Below, one piece after another: positions 7,521 through 15,599 of a stretch of 50,163 nucleotides of DNA; position 1 is the first letter of the stretch; every line of letters starts with the position of its first letter. The position numbers were made by a program, and so were the translations under genes. Location of the stretch: positions 1 to 50,163 of the forward strand of contig JARYME010000009.1 in NCBI GenBank assembly GCA_029907315.1. Reading direction: 5' to 3'. The notes under the pieces are model-generated. The model saw only the letters and a list, made by a program, of their open reading frames with translations. It ran no database searches and had not been told where the DNA came from. This DNA is from Armatimonadota bacterium. Its GTDB lineage: Bacteria; Armatimonadota; UBA5829.

Positions 7521-8411
7521 CTATGCCGCTTGATCCATTTGCTCCGGAGCTGCTTCCTTCTTGCGCTTCCGGCATGCGTCTTCCATCTCTGAGAAGCTGG
7601 GACGTAATTCTGGTTCTATGTTGCGCCGAGCGAATTCCACGCATATTAGGGGAGCATCACCCCTGGCGAACGCAACGACACCATTTTTAATACATGAAAG
7701 GAACTGCATCTCGCAGTTTGCAATGTGTTCGGTGGCCCTGGCCAACGGTGCAAATATCCCATATGCCAAGAGCACTCCCAGGAACGTACCAACCAAGGCT
7801 CCAGCTACCTTCTGCCCTACTTGTTCTGGAAGTCCCCCAACAGCCTGCATCGTGATGACAACTCCAAGCACCGCCGCCACAATTCCAAAACCGGGCATTG
7901 AATCCGCCAAGTTGGTAAGCATCGTAGGAATATGCATTGACTCGCGCCGCCTGGTTTCTAAGTCAATATCGATCATCTCAGAAAGATCGTAGATGTTGAC
8001 TCCGCCCATTATTACAACCTTTAAAGTGTCTGCAAACAAATCCATGGCGTGATGGTTGCCGACGAGCGCCGGGTATTTTTCAAACAGTTCGGAGTCGTAT
8101 GGGTTCTCTGCGTGGTTTTCCAAAGCAAGAATACCCTCACTCCGCGCGAGGCTGAAGACATCGTACATCGCCGTTAGGAGTTCGAGGAATGCAGCACGCG
8201 TGTAAGGGTTTCCCTTGAGTAGGCTCAGAACCGCCTTTATGAGTTCTATCGCACCCTTGAACGAACTGCCTATGACGACGCTACCGAAGGCGGCTCCGCC
8301 TATAATTATGAACTCTGTGTATTGCATGAGGGCAGCAACTTTGCCCCCGTGCATAGTGTAGCCGAGAAGAATGCTGACGAATACAATAACAAATCCGACT
8401 AGCACGAACAT
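7521..8411 (-). CDS. motA: Flagellar motor stator protein MotA
   Basis: 296 residues from ATG 8411, matching the usual MotA length of about 295. Four membrane helices are visible. The cytoplasmic loop has the conserved RRRESMHIPTMLTNLADSMP segment, with the functionally important Pro just before the third helix (GFGIVAAVLGVVITM). The C-terminal charged region ends in a Lys/Glu-rich tail. I prefer ATG 8411 because AGAGGA lies 10 bases upstream and the family begins with this helix. A GTG at 8462 in the same frame would add 17 unlike residues. It is followed by motB after nine bases. Confidence 0.93.
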   Translation of the reverse strand: MFVLVGFVIVFVSILLGYTMHGGKVAALMQYTEFIIIGGAAFGSVVIGSSFKGAIELIKAVLSLLKGNPYTRAAFLELLTAMYDVFSLARSEGILALENHAENPYDSELFEKYPALVGNHHAMDLFADTLKVVIMGGVNIYDLSEMIDIDLETRRRESMHIPTMLTNLADSMPGFGIVAAVLGVVITMQAVGGLPEQVGQKVAGALVGTFLGVLLAYGIFAPLARATEHIANCEMQFLSCIKNGVVAFARGDAPLICVEFARRNIEPELRPSFSEMEDACRKRKKEAAPEQMDQAA

Positions 8412-8564
8412 TCGTGCAGAATCCTCTTCCCTGAGTTGCGGTGTGCCGAAGCCATTCGGCACCTACCACGCTGCAAGTGTTGATGCTCAGAGCCGCAAAC
8501 ACACTTATCACCCGTGTTCGGCGGCACGGCGTAAACAGAAACTTTAGAACTCTCTTGCAATAGG

Positions 8565-8593
8565 ACTATTCCATCTTGGAAACGGCAGGTCAA
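8565..8593 (-). promoter_or_regulatory. Probable sigma70 promoter for motAB
   Basis: On the minus strand TTGACC (8588-8593) and AATAGT (8565-8570) are 17 bp apart. This gives a leader of about 145 bases before motA. The -10 matches at four of six positions, so the call is moderate. The sequence TAAAGTTT further downstream resembles the flagellar sigma28 -35 but lacks a partner. Confidence 0.45.
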
Positions 8594-8664
8594 ACAAGGA
8601 ATTGAAGTAACGGAGCAAAACAAGTAGTTGTACTGGGGTGCCAAGCAGAGTGGGGAGAAAGCAC

Positions 8665-9456
8665 TTATTGCGGGACTTTCTCCTTGGCAAGCTCGAACGC
8701 AAGTGCCTCGAAGTAGGTTTCGAAAGTACCAATATCGCGCCGCACTTCGTTATTGTCCAGCGCGACACACCAAACTCTTGCGCCGTCTTCGATCATCAAC
8801 CGAATCGAGTCACTGAGCTGATATTCGCCTTTTGCCCCCCGAGGTGTTCGGTCAATGTAATCGAAAATGAACGGCTTAAAAACATAACGCCCTGCGACTG
8901 CATATATGCTTGGTGCTTCGTGCGGGAGCGGCTTCTCGACAATATCCTCTATCTCAAAACTGCTACTGGTGGTATCTTTTGGTTTGACTACTCCGTAACG
9001 GGACAGCTGCTCGCGCGGCGTAGGCTGCACAAGAACGACTGCATCTGCATGCGTCCTTTCGAATGTGTCGATTACGCGCCGAAAGGGGAGCAAGCTGCTC
9101 GCCGATGCTATCACCGAATCACCGAGTACAACAGCGAACGGTTCATCTGTGGCGAAATCCCTGGCGCATCCAATGGCTTGTGCAAGTCCCAGAGGCTGGT
9201 GTTGATAAGCATAAAGAAATCTTATCTTGCCATCGCTGTCGCCGAAGTGTCGTCTAATCGCTTCCTTCTCCGATGATATGACGAAGACGATTTCCTCTAT
9301 ACCGCAGGCTATACATTCCTCAACCACGTGCTCCAGCACTGGTCTTTTGCCCAGAGGTATTAGTTCTTTGGGGACAGCCTTGGTGAGAGGAAGAAGTCTG
9401 GTACCTTTGCCTGCGGCGGGAATTATCGCGCGCCTAATACAGCTGGGGTTTGTCAT
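8665..9456 (-). CDS. galU: UTP-glucose-1-phosphate uridylyltransferase
   Basis: 263 residues from ATG 9456. It makes UDP-glucose from UTP and glucose 1-phosphate, a precursor for polysaccharide and lipopolysaccharide. The nucleotide-binding signature AIIPAAGKGTRLLPLTKA then VPKELIPLGKRPVLEHV is at the N-terminus, GLAQAIGCAR and VVLGDS follow, and VEKPLPHEAPS and KGEYQLSDSI are typical of GalU. A TTG at 9483 would add nine residues and is unlikely. It lies 58 bases after tRNA-Thr on the same strand, so it may be read from the tRNA promoter. The C-terminus is a little shorter than in E. coli GalU. Confidence 0.9.
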   Translation of the reverse strand: MTNPSCIRRAIIPAAGKGTRLLPLTKAVPKELIPLGKRPVLEHVVEECIACGIEEIVFVISSEKEAIRRHFGDSDGKIRFLYAYQHQPLGLAQAIGCARDFATDEPFAVVLGDSVIASASSLLPFRRVIDTFERTHADAVVLVQPTPREQLSRYGVVKPKDTTSSSFEIEDIVEKPLPHEAPSIYAVAGRYVFKPFIFDYIDRTPRGAKGEYQLSDSIRLMIEDGARVWCVALDNNEVRRDIGTFETYFEALAFELAKEKVPQ

Positions 9457-9477
9457 AGATTCCGCCCCTGGGTAAAT

Positions 9478-9497
9478 CTGCAAGCGCTAGCTTGCAG
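9478..9497 (-). other. Perfect hairpin between tRNA-Thr and galU
   Basis: Eight perfectly complementary base pairs (9478-9485 with 9490-9497) enclose the tetraloop GCTA or its complement. It lies 17 bases past the tRNA-Thr CCA end and 22 bases before the galU ATG. No U-run follows, so a processing or stability element is as likely as a terminator. Confidence 0.45.
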
Positions 9498-9514
9498 GAG
9501 GCTGAAGGTACTCT

Positions 9515-9589
9515 TGGAGCCGACGGAGGGATTCGAACCCACGGCCTGAGCTTTACGAAAGCCCTGCTCTACCACTGAGCTACGTCGGC
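9515..9589 (-). tRNA. tRNA-Thr (CGT anticodon)
   Basis: Acceptor stem GCCGACG/CGTCGGC is perfect, with D-arm GCTC/GAGC and anticodon stem GGGCT/AGCTC around loop TTCGTAA, anticodon CGT (9555-9557 on the plus strand as acg). The CCA end is encoded at 9515-9517. There is one T-T mismatch in the T stem and the discriminator base is T. Last of a four-tRNA cluster. Confidence 0.93.
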
Positions 9590-9600
9590 CCGTAAAGAAA

Positions 9601-9676
9601 TGGTGCCGAGGGTCAGAATCGAACTGACGACACGTGGATTTTCAGTCCACTGCTCTACCAACTGAGCTACCTCGGC
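9601..9676 (-). tRNA. tRNA-Phe (GAA anticodon)
   Basis: Acceptor stem GCCGAGG/CCTCGGC, anticodon stem GTGGA/TCCAC with loop CTGAAAA and anticodon GAA (9641-9643), T-loop TTCGATT, and encoded CCA at 9601-9603. It lies 11 bases before tRNA-Thr in the transcript. Confidence 0.97.
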
Positions 9677-9707
9677 CCGTCGCAGGCTTCCAAGAGTTGT
9701 CTATCTT

Positions 9708-9740
9708 GTGTGAGGACCCCGTTTTTTCGGGGTCCCTCAC
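9708..9740. other. Strong hairpin between tRNA-Asp and tRNA-Phe
   Basis: GTGAGG-ACCCCG (9710-9721) pairs with CGGGGTCCCTCAC (9728-9740) with one bulged base and a six-T loop, giving a 12-bp GC-rich stem. No T-run follows on either strand. In the tRNA transcript it would separate tRNA-Asp from tRNA-Phe, so it may guide RNA processing or cause partial termination. Confidence 0.55.
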
Positions 9741-9749
9741 ATTACACGA

Positions 9750-9826
9750 TGGCGGGGATGACGAGACTCGAACTCGCGGCCTCCTGCGTGACAGGCAGGC
9801 GCTCTAACCGACTGAGCTACACCCCC
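9750..9826 (-). tRNA. tRNA-Asp (GTC anticodon)
   Basis: Acceptor stem GGGGGTG/CATCCCC with a G5:U68 wobble, anticodon stem CCTGC/GCAGG around loop CTGTCAC (anticodon GTC, 9790-9792), discriminator G, and encoded CCA at 9750-9752. Second gene of the Val-Asp-Phe-Thr cluster. Confidence 0.96.
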
Positions 9827-9894
9827 AAATTGTAACGGACTAACTCTCTCGGCTCTCAGCCCGGCACCAAGCTAGGAGCCGCTACTCAGTATAG

Positions 9895-9970
9895 TGGTGG
9901 GCGAAACAGGACTCGAACCTGTGACTTCTTCCTTGTAAGGGAAGCGCTCTCCCAACTGAGCTATTCGCCC
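9895..9970 (-). tRNA. tRNA-Val (TAC anticodon)
   Basis: Acceptor stem GGGCGAA/TTCGCCC, anticodon stem CTTCC/GGAAG around loop CTTACAA (anticodon TAC, 9935-9937), T-loop TTCGAGT, and encoded CCA at 9895-9897. First tRNA of the cluster, about 37 bases behind the promoter -10. Confidence 0.97.
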
Positions 9971-10007
9971 ATGCCAAGGCTCTAGCCCCTCGCCCTGTGC
10001 CAATATA

Positions 10008-10037
10008 AGTATACCATCAGACATTTCGGACTGTCAA
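10008..10037 (-). promoter_or_regulatory. Promoter of the Val-Asp-Phe-Thr tRNA cluster
   Basis: On the minus strand TTGACA (10032-10037) and TATACT (10008-10013) are 18 bp apart. The predicted start, near 10001, is about 30 bases before tRNA-Val. It could also supply galU by read-through. Confidence 0.85.
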
Positions 10038-10098
10038 CGTGTTTTTGGGCTTTGATTCCGCCGCTTTGCAACACTAGTTGCAAGCAGAAGGCCTTGCG

Positions 10099-10500
10099 TT
10101 AGACCCATCGGTCGTATATCTCGTCCAGCCCTTCTTTGCCATTCTCGCGCACAGGCGAAAACGATATGATCGTGACTATATCGAGCGGAGTGACGACACG
10201 GTCGTAGATTCGAGAAAGCAGTGTCATGACGTCTTCAGGGCTTCGGAACTCCAGGTTTTCTTTCTCCACTTCCGTTTGGGTTAACTCTCCAACTTTCTTG
10301 ACCGTTACGTCATCGATTATCGCCGTAAAAAGCTTTTGGCGAACTTGGTAGCGCCTGCCGACCGTGATCCAGACGATCTGTCCGCTACGATATTTGTCAG
10401 ATTTGTCGCCGAGTCTGATGGTTGCACCCTTGCGGCCGCGCATGAGCGCGTCTGCGTAGAGTTCGGGGTAGAAATTCAGTGCAAACATTTGTCCTTCCAT
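10099..10500 (-). CDS. ASCH-domain-like protein
   Basis: About 133 residues. The block FALNFYPELYADALMRGRKG then ATIRLGDKSDKYRSGQIVWI, a beta-rich middle (RQKLFTAIIDDVTVKKVGEL) and the end RVVTPLDIVTIISFSPV fit the ASCH domain, a PUA-like fold thought to bind RNA; the GRK...TIRLGDK segment is where ASCH proteins bind substrate. ATG at 10500 or 10488 is the start. A longer frame beginning with TTG at 10548 cannot be used because that codon lies in the -35 box of a consensus promoter. The leader is very short (about 12-25 bases). No partner gene adjoins; the next genes are divergent pyrR and a tRNA cluster. The role is unknown. Confidence 0.72.
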   Translation of the reverse strand: MEGQMFALNFYPELYADALMRGRKGATIRLGDKSDKYRSGQIVWITVGRRYQVRQKLFTAIIDDVTVKKVGELTQTEVEKENLEFRSPEDVMTLLSRIYDRVVTPLDIVTIISFSPVRENGKEGLDEIYDRWV

Positions 10501-10518
10501 CCAGCCTATGGCGCCAGA

Positions 10519-10548
10519 ATTATAAAAACCCAATAGCCTGCTTGTCAA
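10519..10548 (-). promoter_or_regulatory. Perfect-hexamer promoter for the ASCH gene
   Basis: TTGACA (10543-10548) and TATAAT (10519-10524) on the minus strand are both perfect and 18 bp apart. The start site would be about 10512, so the mRNA has a leader of roughly 12 bases to ATG 10500 or 24 bases to ATG 10488. Confidence 0.88.
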
Positions 10549-10598
10549 GGTGGGGTGTGGAAAGGTGCGCGTCAGGTTATGCTCACCTGCTTAGCTAA

Positions 10599-11390
<792 letters not shown>

Positions 11391-11478
11391 CGGTGGCTAG
11401 GCGCGTTCCAAGAGGCTATGTTGAGGAAACGACTCAGGCAGTTGCGCTCGTGCAAGCACGGCTGGGGAGGATAGCGAA

Positions 11479-12420
11479 ATGACTCAACTTCATCGCAAGG
11501 ATATTTTGGGACTGCAGGATATGAGCAGCGAGGAGATCCAGCTTATCCTTGATACTGCTGAATCTTACAAGGAAATCCTCTCGCGGTCTGTCAAAAAGGT
11601 CCCGATTCTTCGCGGTAAGTCTATCTGCACTCTGTTCTACGAAAACTCTACCCGCACCCGCTGCAGCTTCGAGTTGGCAGCGAAAATAATGAGCGCCGAC
11701 ACGACTGCGGTTTCAACGGCGGGTTCAAGCATCCAAAAAGGGGAATCCTTCAAGGATACCCTCTTGACGCTGGAAGCTATGGGTATGGATCTCTTCGTCA
11801 TCCGACACAGCGCTAGTGGGGCACCTCATTTCGCAGCCAAGATCTTGAAATCGAGCGTTATAAACGCCGGTGACGGCATGCACGAGCATCCAACTCAGGG
11901 TTTGTTGGATATGCTCACGATTCGTCAGAACAAAGGCCGAATTGAGGGCCTGAAGGTGCTGATCGTCGGAGACATAATGCATAGTCGAGTTGCGCGCTCC
12001 AACATATGGGGTTTGAGCAAAATGGGCGCTCATGTCAGACTTTGCGGTCCTCGGACACTGCTGCCGGCAGAAATAGAAAAACTGCCTGTGGAGGTGTATG
12101 ACAATCTCGACATGGCTTTGGAGGACGTCGATGTTGTAAACGTCCTGCGCATTCAACTGGAAAGGATGAATCGAGGTTTCTTCCCGTCGGTAAGGGAGTA
12201 CTCAGCATTGTTCGGTATCAACAAGGACCGTCTGCGCCGCGCCAAACCAGATGTGCTTGTTATGCATCCCGGTCCCATGAACCGTGGCATCGAAATAACA
12301 CCGGACGTTGCAGATGGCGAGTTTGCGGTTATCACAGAGCAAGTTACAAACGGCGTAGCCGTGCGGATGGCTCTCTTGTATTTGCTGCTGGGAGGTGGCG
12401 GACATGTGGGCTCTGCTTAG
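11479..12420 (+). CDS. pyrB: Aspartate carbamoyltransferase catalytic subunit
   Basis: 313 residues. It joins carbamoyl phosphate and aspartate, the committed step of pyrimidine synthesis. The carbamoyl-phosphate site STRTRCSFE starts at 57, [11 protein letters not shown] is near 135-145, and the aspartate-side loop [12 protein letters not shown] is near 263. The Shine-Dalgarno sequence GGGAGG lies about nine bases before the ATG. An 88-base gap separates it from pyrR; I see no second PyrR loop there. No pyrI regulatory subunit is present, so a simple trimer or a complex with dihydroorotase is likely. The gene overlaps pyrC by 17 bases. Confidence 0.96.
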   Translation: MTQLHRKDILGLQDMSSEEIQLILDTAESYKEILSRSVKKVPILRGKSICTLFYENSTRTRCSFELAAKIMSADTTAVSTAGSSIQKGESFKDTLLTLEAMGMDLFVIRHSASGAPHFAAKILKSSVINAGDGMHEHPTQGLLDMLTIRQNKGRIEGLKVLIVGDIMHSRVARSNIWGLSKMGAHVRLCGPRTLLPAEIEKLPVEVYDNLDMALEDVDVVNVLRIQLERMNRGFFPSVREYSALFGINKDRLRRAKPDVLVMHPGPMNRGIEITPDVADGEFAVITEQVTNGVAVRMALLYLLLGGGGHVGSA

Positions 12421-13750
12421 GAACGGACAGGTGATAGATCCGTTCCGAGATTACACCGGGACTGCAGATGTGCTTATCGCTGGTGGGTCGGTGGCGGCTT
12501 TAATTGATCGCTGCGATCGAGAACGTCAGTCGCTGCGCACAATCCTTATCCAGTTAGACCTTGATGAGCGAGATGGACAAGTATTCGACTGCTCGGGTTT
12601 TGTAATCTGTCCTGGCCTTATCGACATACACGTCCATCTTCGCGAACCTGGCTATGAGTACAAGGAAACGATAGCAACGGGTGCCCGTGCTGCAGCCGCT
12701 GGCGGATTCACGACAGTCGTGGCAATGCCGAATACTATGCCCGCTGTGGACAACGGAGCCGTGGTTCGATATGTTTTGGACCGAGGCCGAGAGACTCCCA
12801 TAAGAGTTTTTACGGCGGGTGCTGCTACGAAAGCCAACAACGGCGCTGAGATGGCAGAGATAGCCGACATGGTAGAGGCGGGAGCAATAGCTCTCTCAGA
12901 CGACGCTTTTCCGATTCAAAGTGCCGACTTGATGCGTCGTGTTATGGAATACGCGCGAATGTTTAACATTCCTATACTCACTCACTGCGAAGATAAGTCT
13001 ATGACACAGGACGCGGTGATGAACGAAGGGCTGGTGTGCACGATCCTTGGTCTCAGGCCTTGGCCGAGGCAGGCAGAGGAAATAATGATTTGGCGCAACA
13101 TTCTTCTGGCTGATCTGACCGGTTGCAGAGTTCACATTCAGCACGTAACTACTCGGGGAGGAGTCGAAGCTGTCCGCTGGGCGAAGTCTCGAGGAATCCC
13201 GGTGAGCTGCGAAACTTGCCCGCACTATTTCTCTTTGACCGACGAGGCGCTTTTAACATTTGATACAAATGCCAAGTGCTGTCCACCTTTGCGCACCAGT
13301 GATGACGTCGAAGCGCTCAAAGAAGGCCTGGCTGACGGGACGATTGACATTATAGCCTCCGACCATGCGCCGCACGCCCAAGAAGAGAAAGAAGTCGAGT
13401 TCCAGGATGCTGCGTTCGGAATAGTCGGTTTGGAAACCGCGGTCCCTATTGTGATAACGAACCTTGTAAAGACGGGTACTCTCACTATCGAACAGGCCAT
13501 CTCGAAAATGACTGCAGCTCCGGCAAAGCTACTGGGTTTGTCAGGCGGCTTAGCTGTGGGATCTGCTGCCGACATAACTGTGTTGGATCCAAACTGCGAG
13601 GTTGTAATTAACAGCAGCACTTTTCAATCCAAAGGTCGCAACACGCCCTTCGATGGTTGGAAATTATCAGGGAAGGTCGTTGCAACGATCGTCAACGGTG
13701 AAATCGTAAGCGGTGAGCTGAAAACTGTGCCTATAGAGGATTGTTGCTAA
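12404..13750 (+). CDS. pyrC: Dihydroorotase (class I)
   Basis: 448 residues. It closes carbamoyl aspartate to dihydroorotate. The zinc site [10 protein letters not shown] has its histidines at 76 and 78, GYEYKETI(A)[11 protein letters not shown] follows, and [12 protein letters not shown] is the late conserved block. The class I type is shown by length, by [17 protein letters not shown] and by [17 protein letters not shown] chose ATG 12404, preceded by GGAGGTG, over a GTG nine bases earlier. The 17-base overlap with pyrB implies coupled translation and fits reports that class I dihydroorotase and PyrB form a complex in other bacteria. Confidence 0.96.
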   Translation: MWALLRNGQVIDPFRDYTGTADVLIAGGSVAALIDRCDRERQSLRTILIQLDLDERDGQVFDCSGFVICPGLIDIHVHLREPGYEYKETIATGARAAAAGGFTTVVAMPNTMPAVDNGAVVRYVLDRGRETPIRVFTAGAATKANNGAEMAEIADMVEAGAIALSDDAFPIQSADLMRRVMEYARMFNIPILTHCEDKSMTQDAVMNEGLVCTILGLRPWPRQAEEIMIWRNILLADLTGCRVHIQHVTTRGGVEAVRWAKSRGIPVSCETCPHYFSLTDEALLTFDTNAKCCPPLRTSDDVEALKEGLADGTIDIIASDHAPHAQEEKEVEFQDAAFGIVGLETAVPIVITNLVKTGTLTIEQAISKMTAAPAKLLGLSGGLAVGSAADITVLDPNCEVVINSSTFQSKGRNTPFDGWKLSGKVVATIVNGEIVSGELKTVPIEDCC

Positions 13751-13801
13751 AAATATGCTGCGCAGTATGCAAACATCGCTGGTTGCCAGAGGGAAAACGG
13801 A

Positions 13802-14398
13802 ATGAAGGACTTTTATACGAGCATTTTTAACGCGGGCTGCCTCAAATTTGGGCAATTCAAACTCAAAAGCGGTATTGTGTCGCCGGTCTATGTTGACTTT
13901 CGTTTGCTGGTTTCCAGACCGGAGCTGCTGCGGCAAATTGGTTGCCGAGTTGCTGATCGGGCTGCTGAGATAGGCTGCGATCGGCTGGCTGCTATACCTT
14001 ATGCAGGCATACCTATAGGTGTGGCGGCTTGTCTTACAGGCGGTATCCCTCTCATTTACACGCGTAAGGAAGCGAAACAGTACGGTACCGGCAATCTGAT
14101 CGAGGGTGATTTCCAAGCCGGCGAGAGGGTTCTTGTGGTCGACGACGTTATCACAGACGGCGCGTCGAAAATCGAAGCGATAGAGCCCCTGAAAGAGGCT
14201 GGGCTGATTGTTACAGATGTGCTAGTGCTACTTGACCGCGAACAAGGCGGAGCTCGGATTCTTGAGCGCGAGGGTTATCGGCTGCATTCTCTCGGTACGC
14301 TCTCGGAGGCAATGAAATCACTTGAAGAACAGCAGCTAATCGACGGAGAAACCCGTCGGCGAGTCGAAGAGTTCATAGCTGCCAATCAATTCGCATAG
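13802..14398 (+). CDS. pyrE: Orotate phosphoribosyltransferase
   Basis: 198 residues. It converts orotate and PRPP to OMP. The PRPP loop VLVVDDVITDGASK is at 110-123, and the active-site loop TRKEAKQYGTGNLIEG at 87-102. LKSGIVSPVYVDFR near 21-34 is the N-terminal signature. It is a stand-alone enzyme, not fused to PyrF. No pyrF (OMP decarboxylase) or pyrD is in this operon, so two steps of UMP synthesis must be encoded elsewhere. The start ATG follows GAGGG at a suitable distance. Confidence 0.95.
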   Translation: MKDFYTSIFNAGCLKFGQFKLKSGIVSPVYVDFRLLVSRPELLRQIGCRVADRAAEIGCDRLAAIPYAGIPIGVAACLTGGIPLIYTRKEAKQYGTGNLIEGDFQAGERVLVVDDVITDGASKIEAIEPLKEAGLIVTDVLVLLDREQGGARILEREGYRLHSLGTLSEAMKSLEEQQLIDGETRRRVEEFIAANQFA

Positions 14399-14414
14399 AA
14401 GGAGATAAAAGCAT

Positions 14415-15515
14415 TTGCGAGCAGTTTTGGTTCTTGAGGATGGTACAAAATTCGAAGGGTTATCCGCTGGTGTGCCAGGAACGACCATTGGCGAAGTCGT
14501 ATTCGCTACTGGCATGACTGGCTATCAAGAAATGCTGACGGATCCCTCCTTCGCTGGGCAAATCCTTACCCTCACGTATCCTTTGATTGGCAACTACGGC
14601 ACAAATCCAGAGGACATCGAGTCGAACCGCGTTCAGGTAGAAGGCTTCGTAGTACGCGAGATTTGCGATTCTCCCAGCAATTGGCGGATGAGTACAAGCC
14701 TTCGAGATTATCTTATACAGAACCGTGTTATCGCGATTGAAGGAGTAGATACGCGTGCCCTTACGAGGCACCTCCGAGTAAGGGGGGTGATGATGGGCGC
14801 GATATCGACTGAGCTGACTACTGAGGAGCTACTTGGCGAGCTGGAAAAGGCCCCCAACTATGGCGATATCAATTTCGTAGAGCGAGTATCTACCAAGGTC
14901 GCTTACGAATTTACCGACGACTGCTCGAAATCGAGTACCGTTGCACCTCACGTGGCTGTCATTGATCTGGGCTTGAAAAGGAACATTGTGCGGTGTCTGG
15001 TGCGCGAAGGTTGCAGAGTTACGGTTCTGCCATGCAACGCCAGCGCCTCAGACATACTTGCATATAAGCCGGATGGAGTCGTTTTTTCGCCGGGCCCCGG
15101 CGATCCCAAACGATTGGCATCAGGCGTGGAAACTATACGTAGCCTGATTGGCAAAGTCCCTATTATGGGCATATGTTTGGGTCATCAGATGTTGGGTCTT
15201 GCGTTCGGAGGCGAAACGTTCAAACTCAAATTCGGCCACAGGGGTGCAAACCATCCTGTGAAGAATTTGGTTACGGGCAAGGTGAGTATCACTGCGCAAA
15301 ATCACGGCTATGCTGTAGATCCGGAGAATATGTCACGAGATGTCCAAGTTGATCGCATAAACTTGCATGACGGAACGGTTGAAGGCTTGCGCCATAGGGA
15401 GTTGCCCATCGTATCTATACAGTATCACCCTGAGGCTAGCGCCGGTCCTCTTGATGAACAGCATCTCTTTGGGGAGTTCGTTGGCATGCTCTCAGTGTGC
15501 AGAAATGATTCATAA
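14415..15515 (+). CDS. carA: Carbamoyl-phosphate synthase small (glutaminase) subunit
   Basis: 366 residues. The N-terminal CPSase small domain (VLEDGTKFEGLSAG, VFATGMTGYQEMLTDPS) is followed by a class I glutamine amidotransferase domain. The catalytic triad is visible: Cys254 in MGICLGHQML, and His338 and Glu340 in QYHPEASAG. SPGPGDP lies at 225-231. It supplies ammonia from glutamine to CarB. The start is TTG at 14415, with AGAAGGAG upstream; pyrE ends 16 bases earlier. Feeds both pyrimidine and arginine synthesis, here under pyr control. Confidence 0.96.
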   Translation: MRAVLVLEDGTKFEGLSAGVPGTTIGEVVFATGMTGYQEMLTDPSFAGQILTLTYPLIGNYGTNPEDIESNRVQVEGFVVREICDSPSNWRMSTSLRDYLIQNRVIAIEGVDTRALTRHLRVRGVMMGAISTELTTEELLGELEKAPNYGDINFVERVSTKVAYEFTDDCSKSSTVAPHVAVIDLGLKRNIVRCLVREGCRVTVLPCNASASDILAYKPDGVVFSPGPGDPKRLASGVETIRSLIGKVPIMGICLGHQMLGLAFGGETFKLKFGHRGANHPVKNLVTGKVSITAQNHGYAVDPENMSRDVQVDRINLHDGTVEGLRHRELPIVSIQYHPEASAGPLDEQHLFGEFVGMLSVCRNDS

Positions 15516-15599
15516 CCCCTGCAACTGCCGTGGGCAAGTTTGCCATAGGATGTGAAACGATCAATTTGACGGAGATAAGAATTCACGTTTGGAGTGACT

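Noticed and set aside
8539-8546. Sigma28 promoter for motAB (TAAAGTTT -35)
   Set aside because: No GCCGATAA-like -10 occurs at the right spacing; the nearest, GCCGAACA, is too far away.
10501-10548. Longer ASCH protein starting with TTG 10548
   Set aside because: The start codon would lie in the -35 hexamer of a perfect promoter, so it is not transcribed.
11391-11478. Second PyrR-binding site between pyrR and pyrB
   Set aside because: No CNGNGAG loop with a flanking stem and no terminator is present in the 88-base gap.
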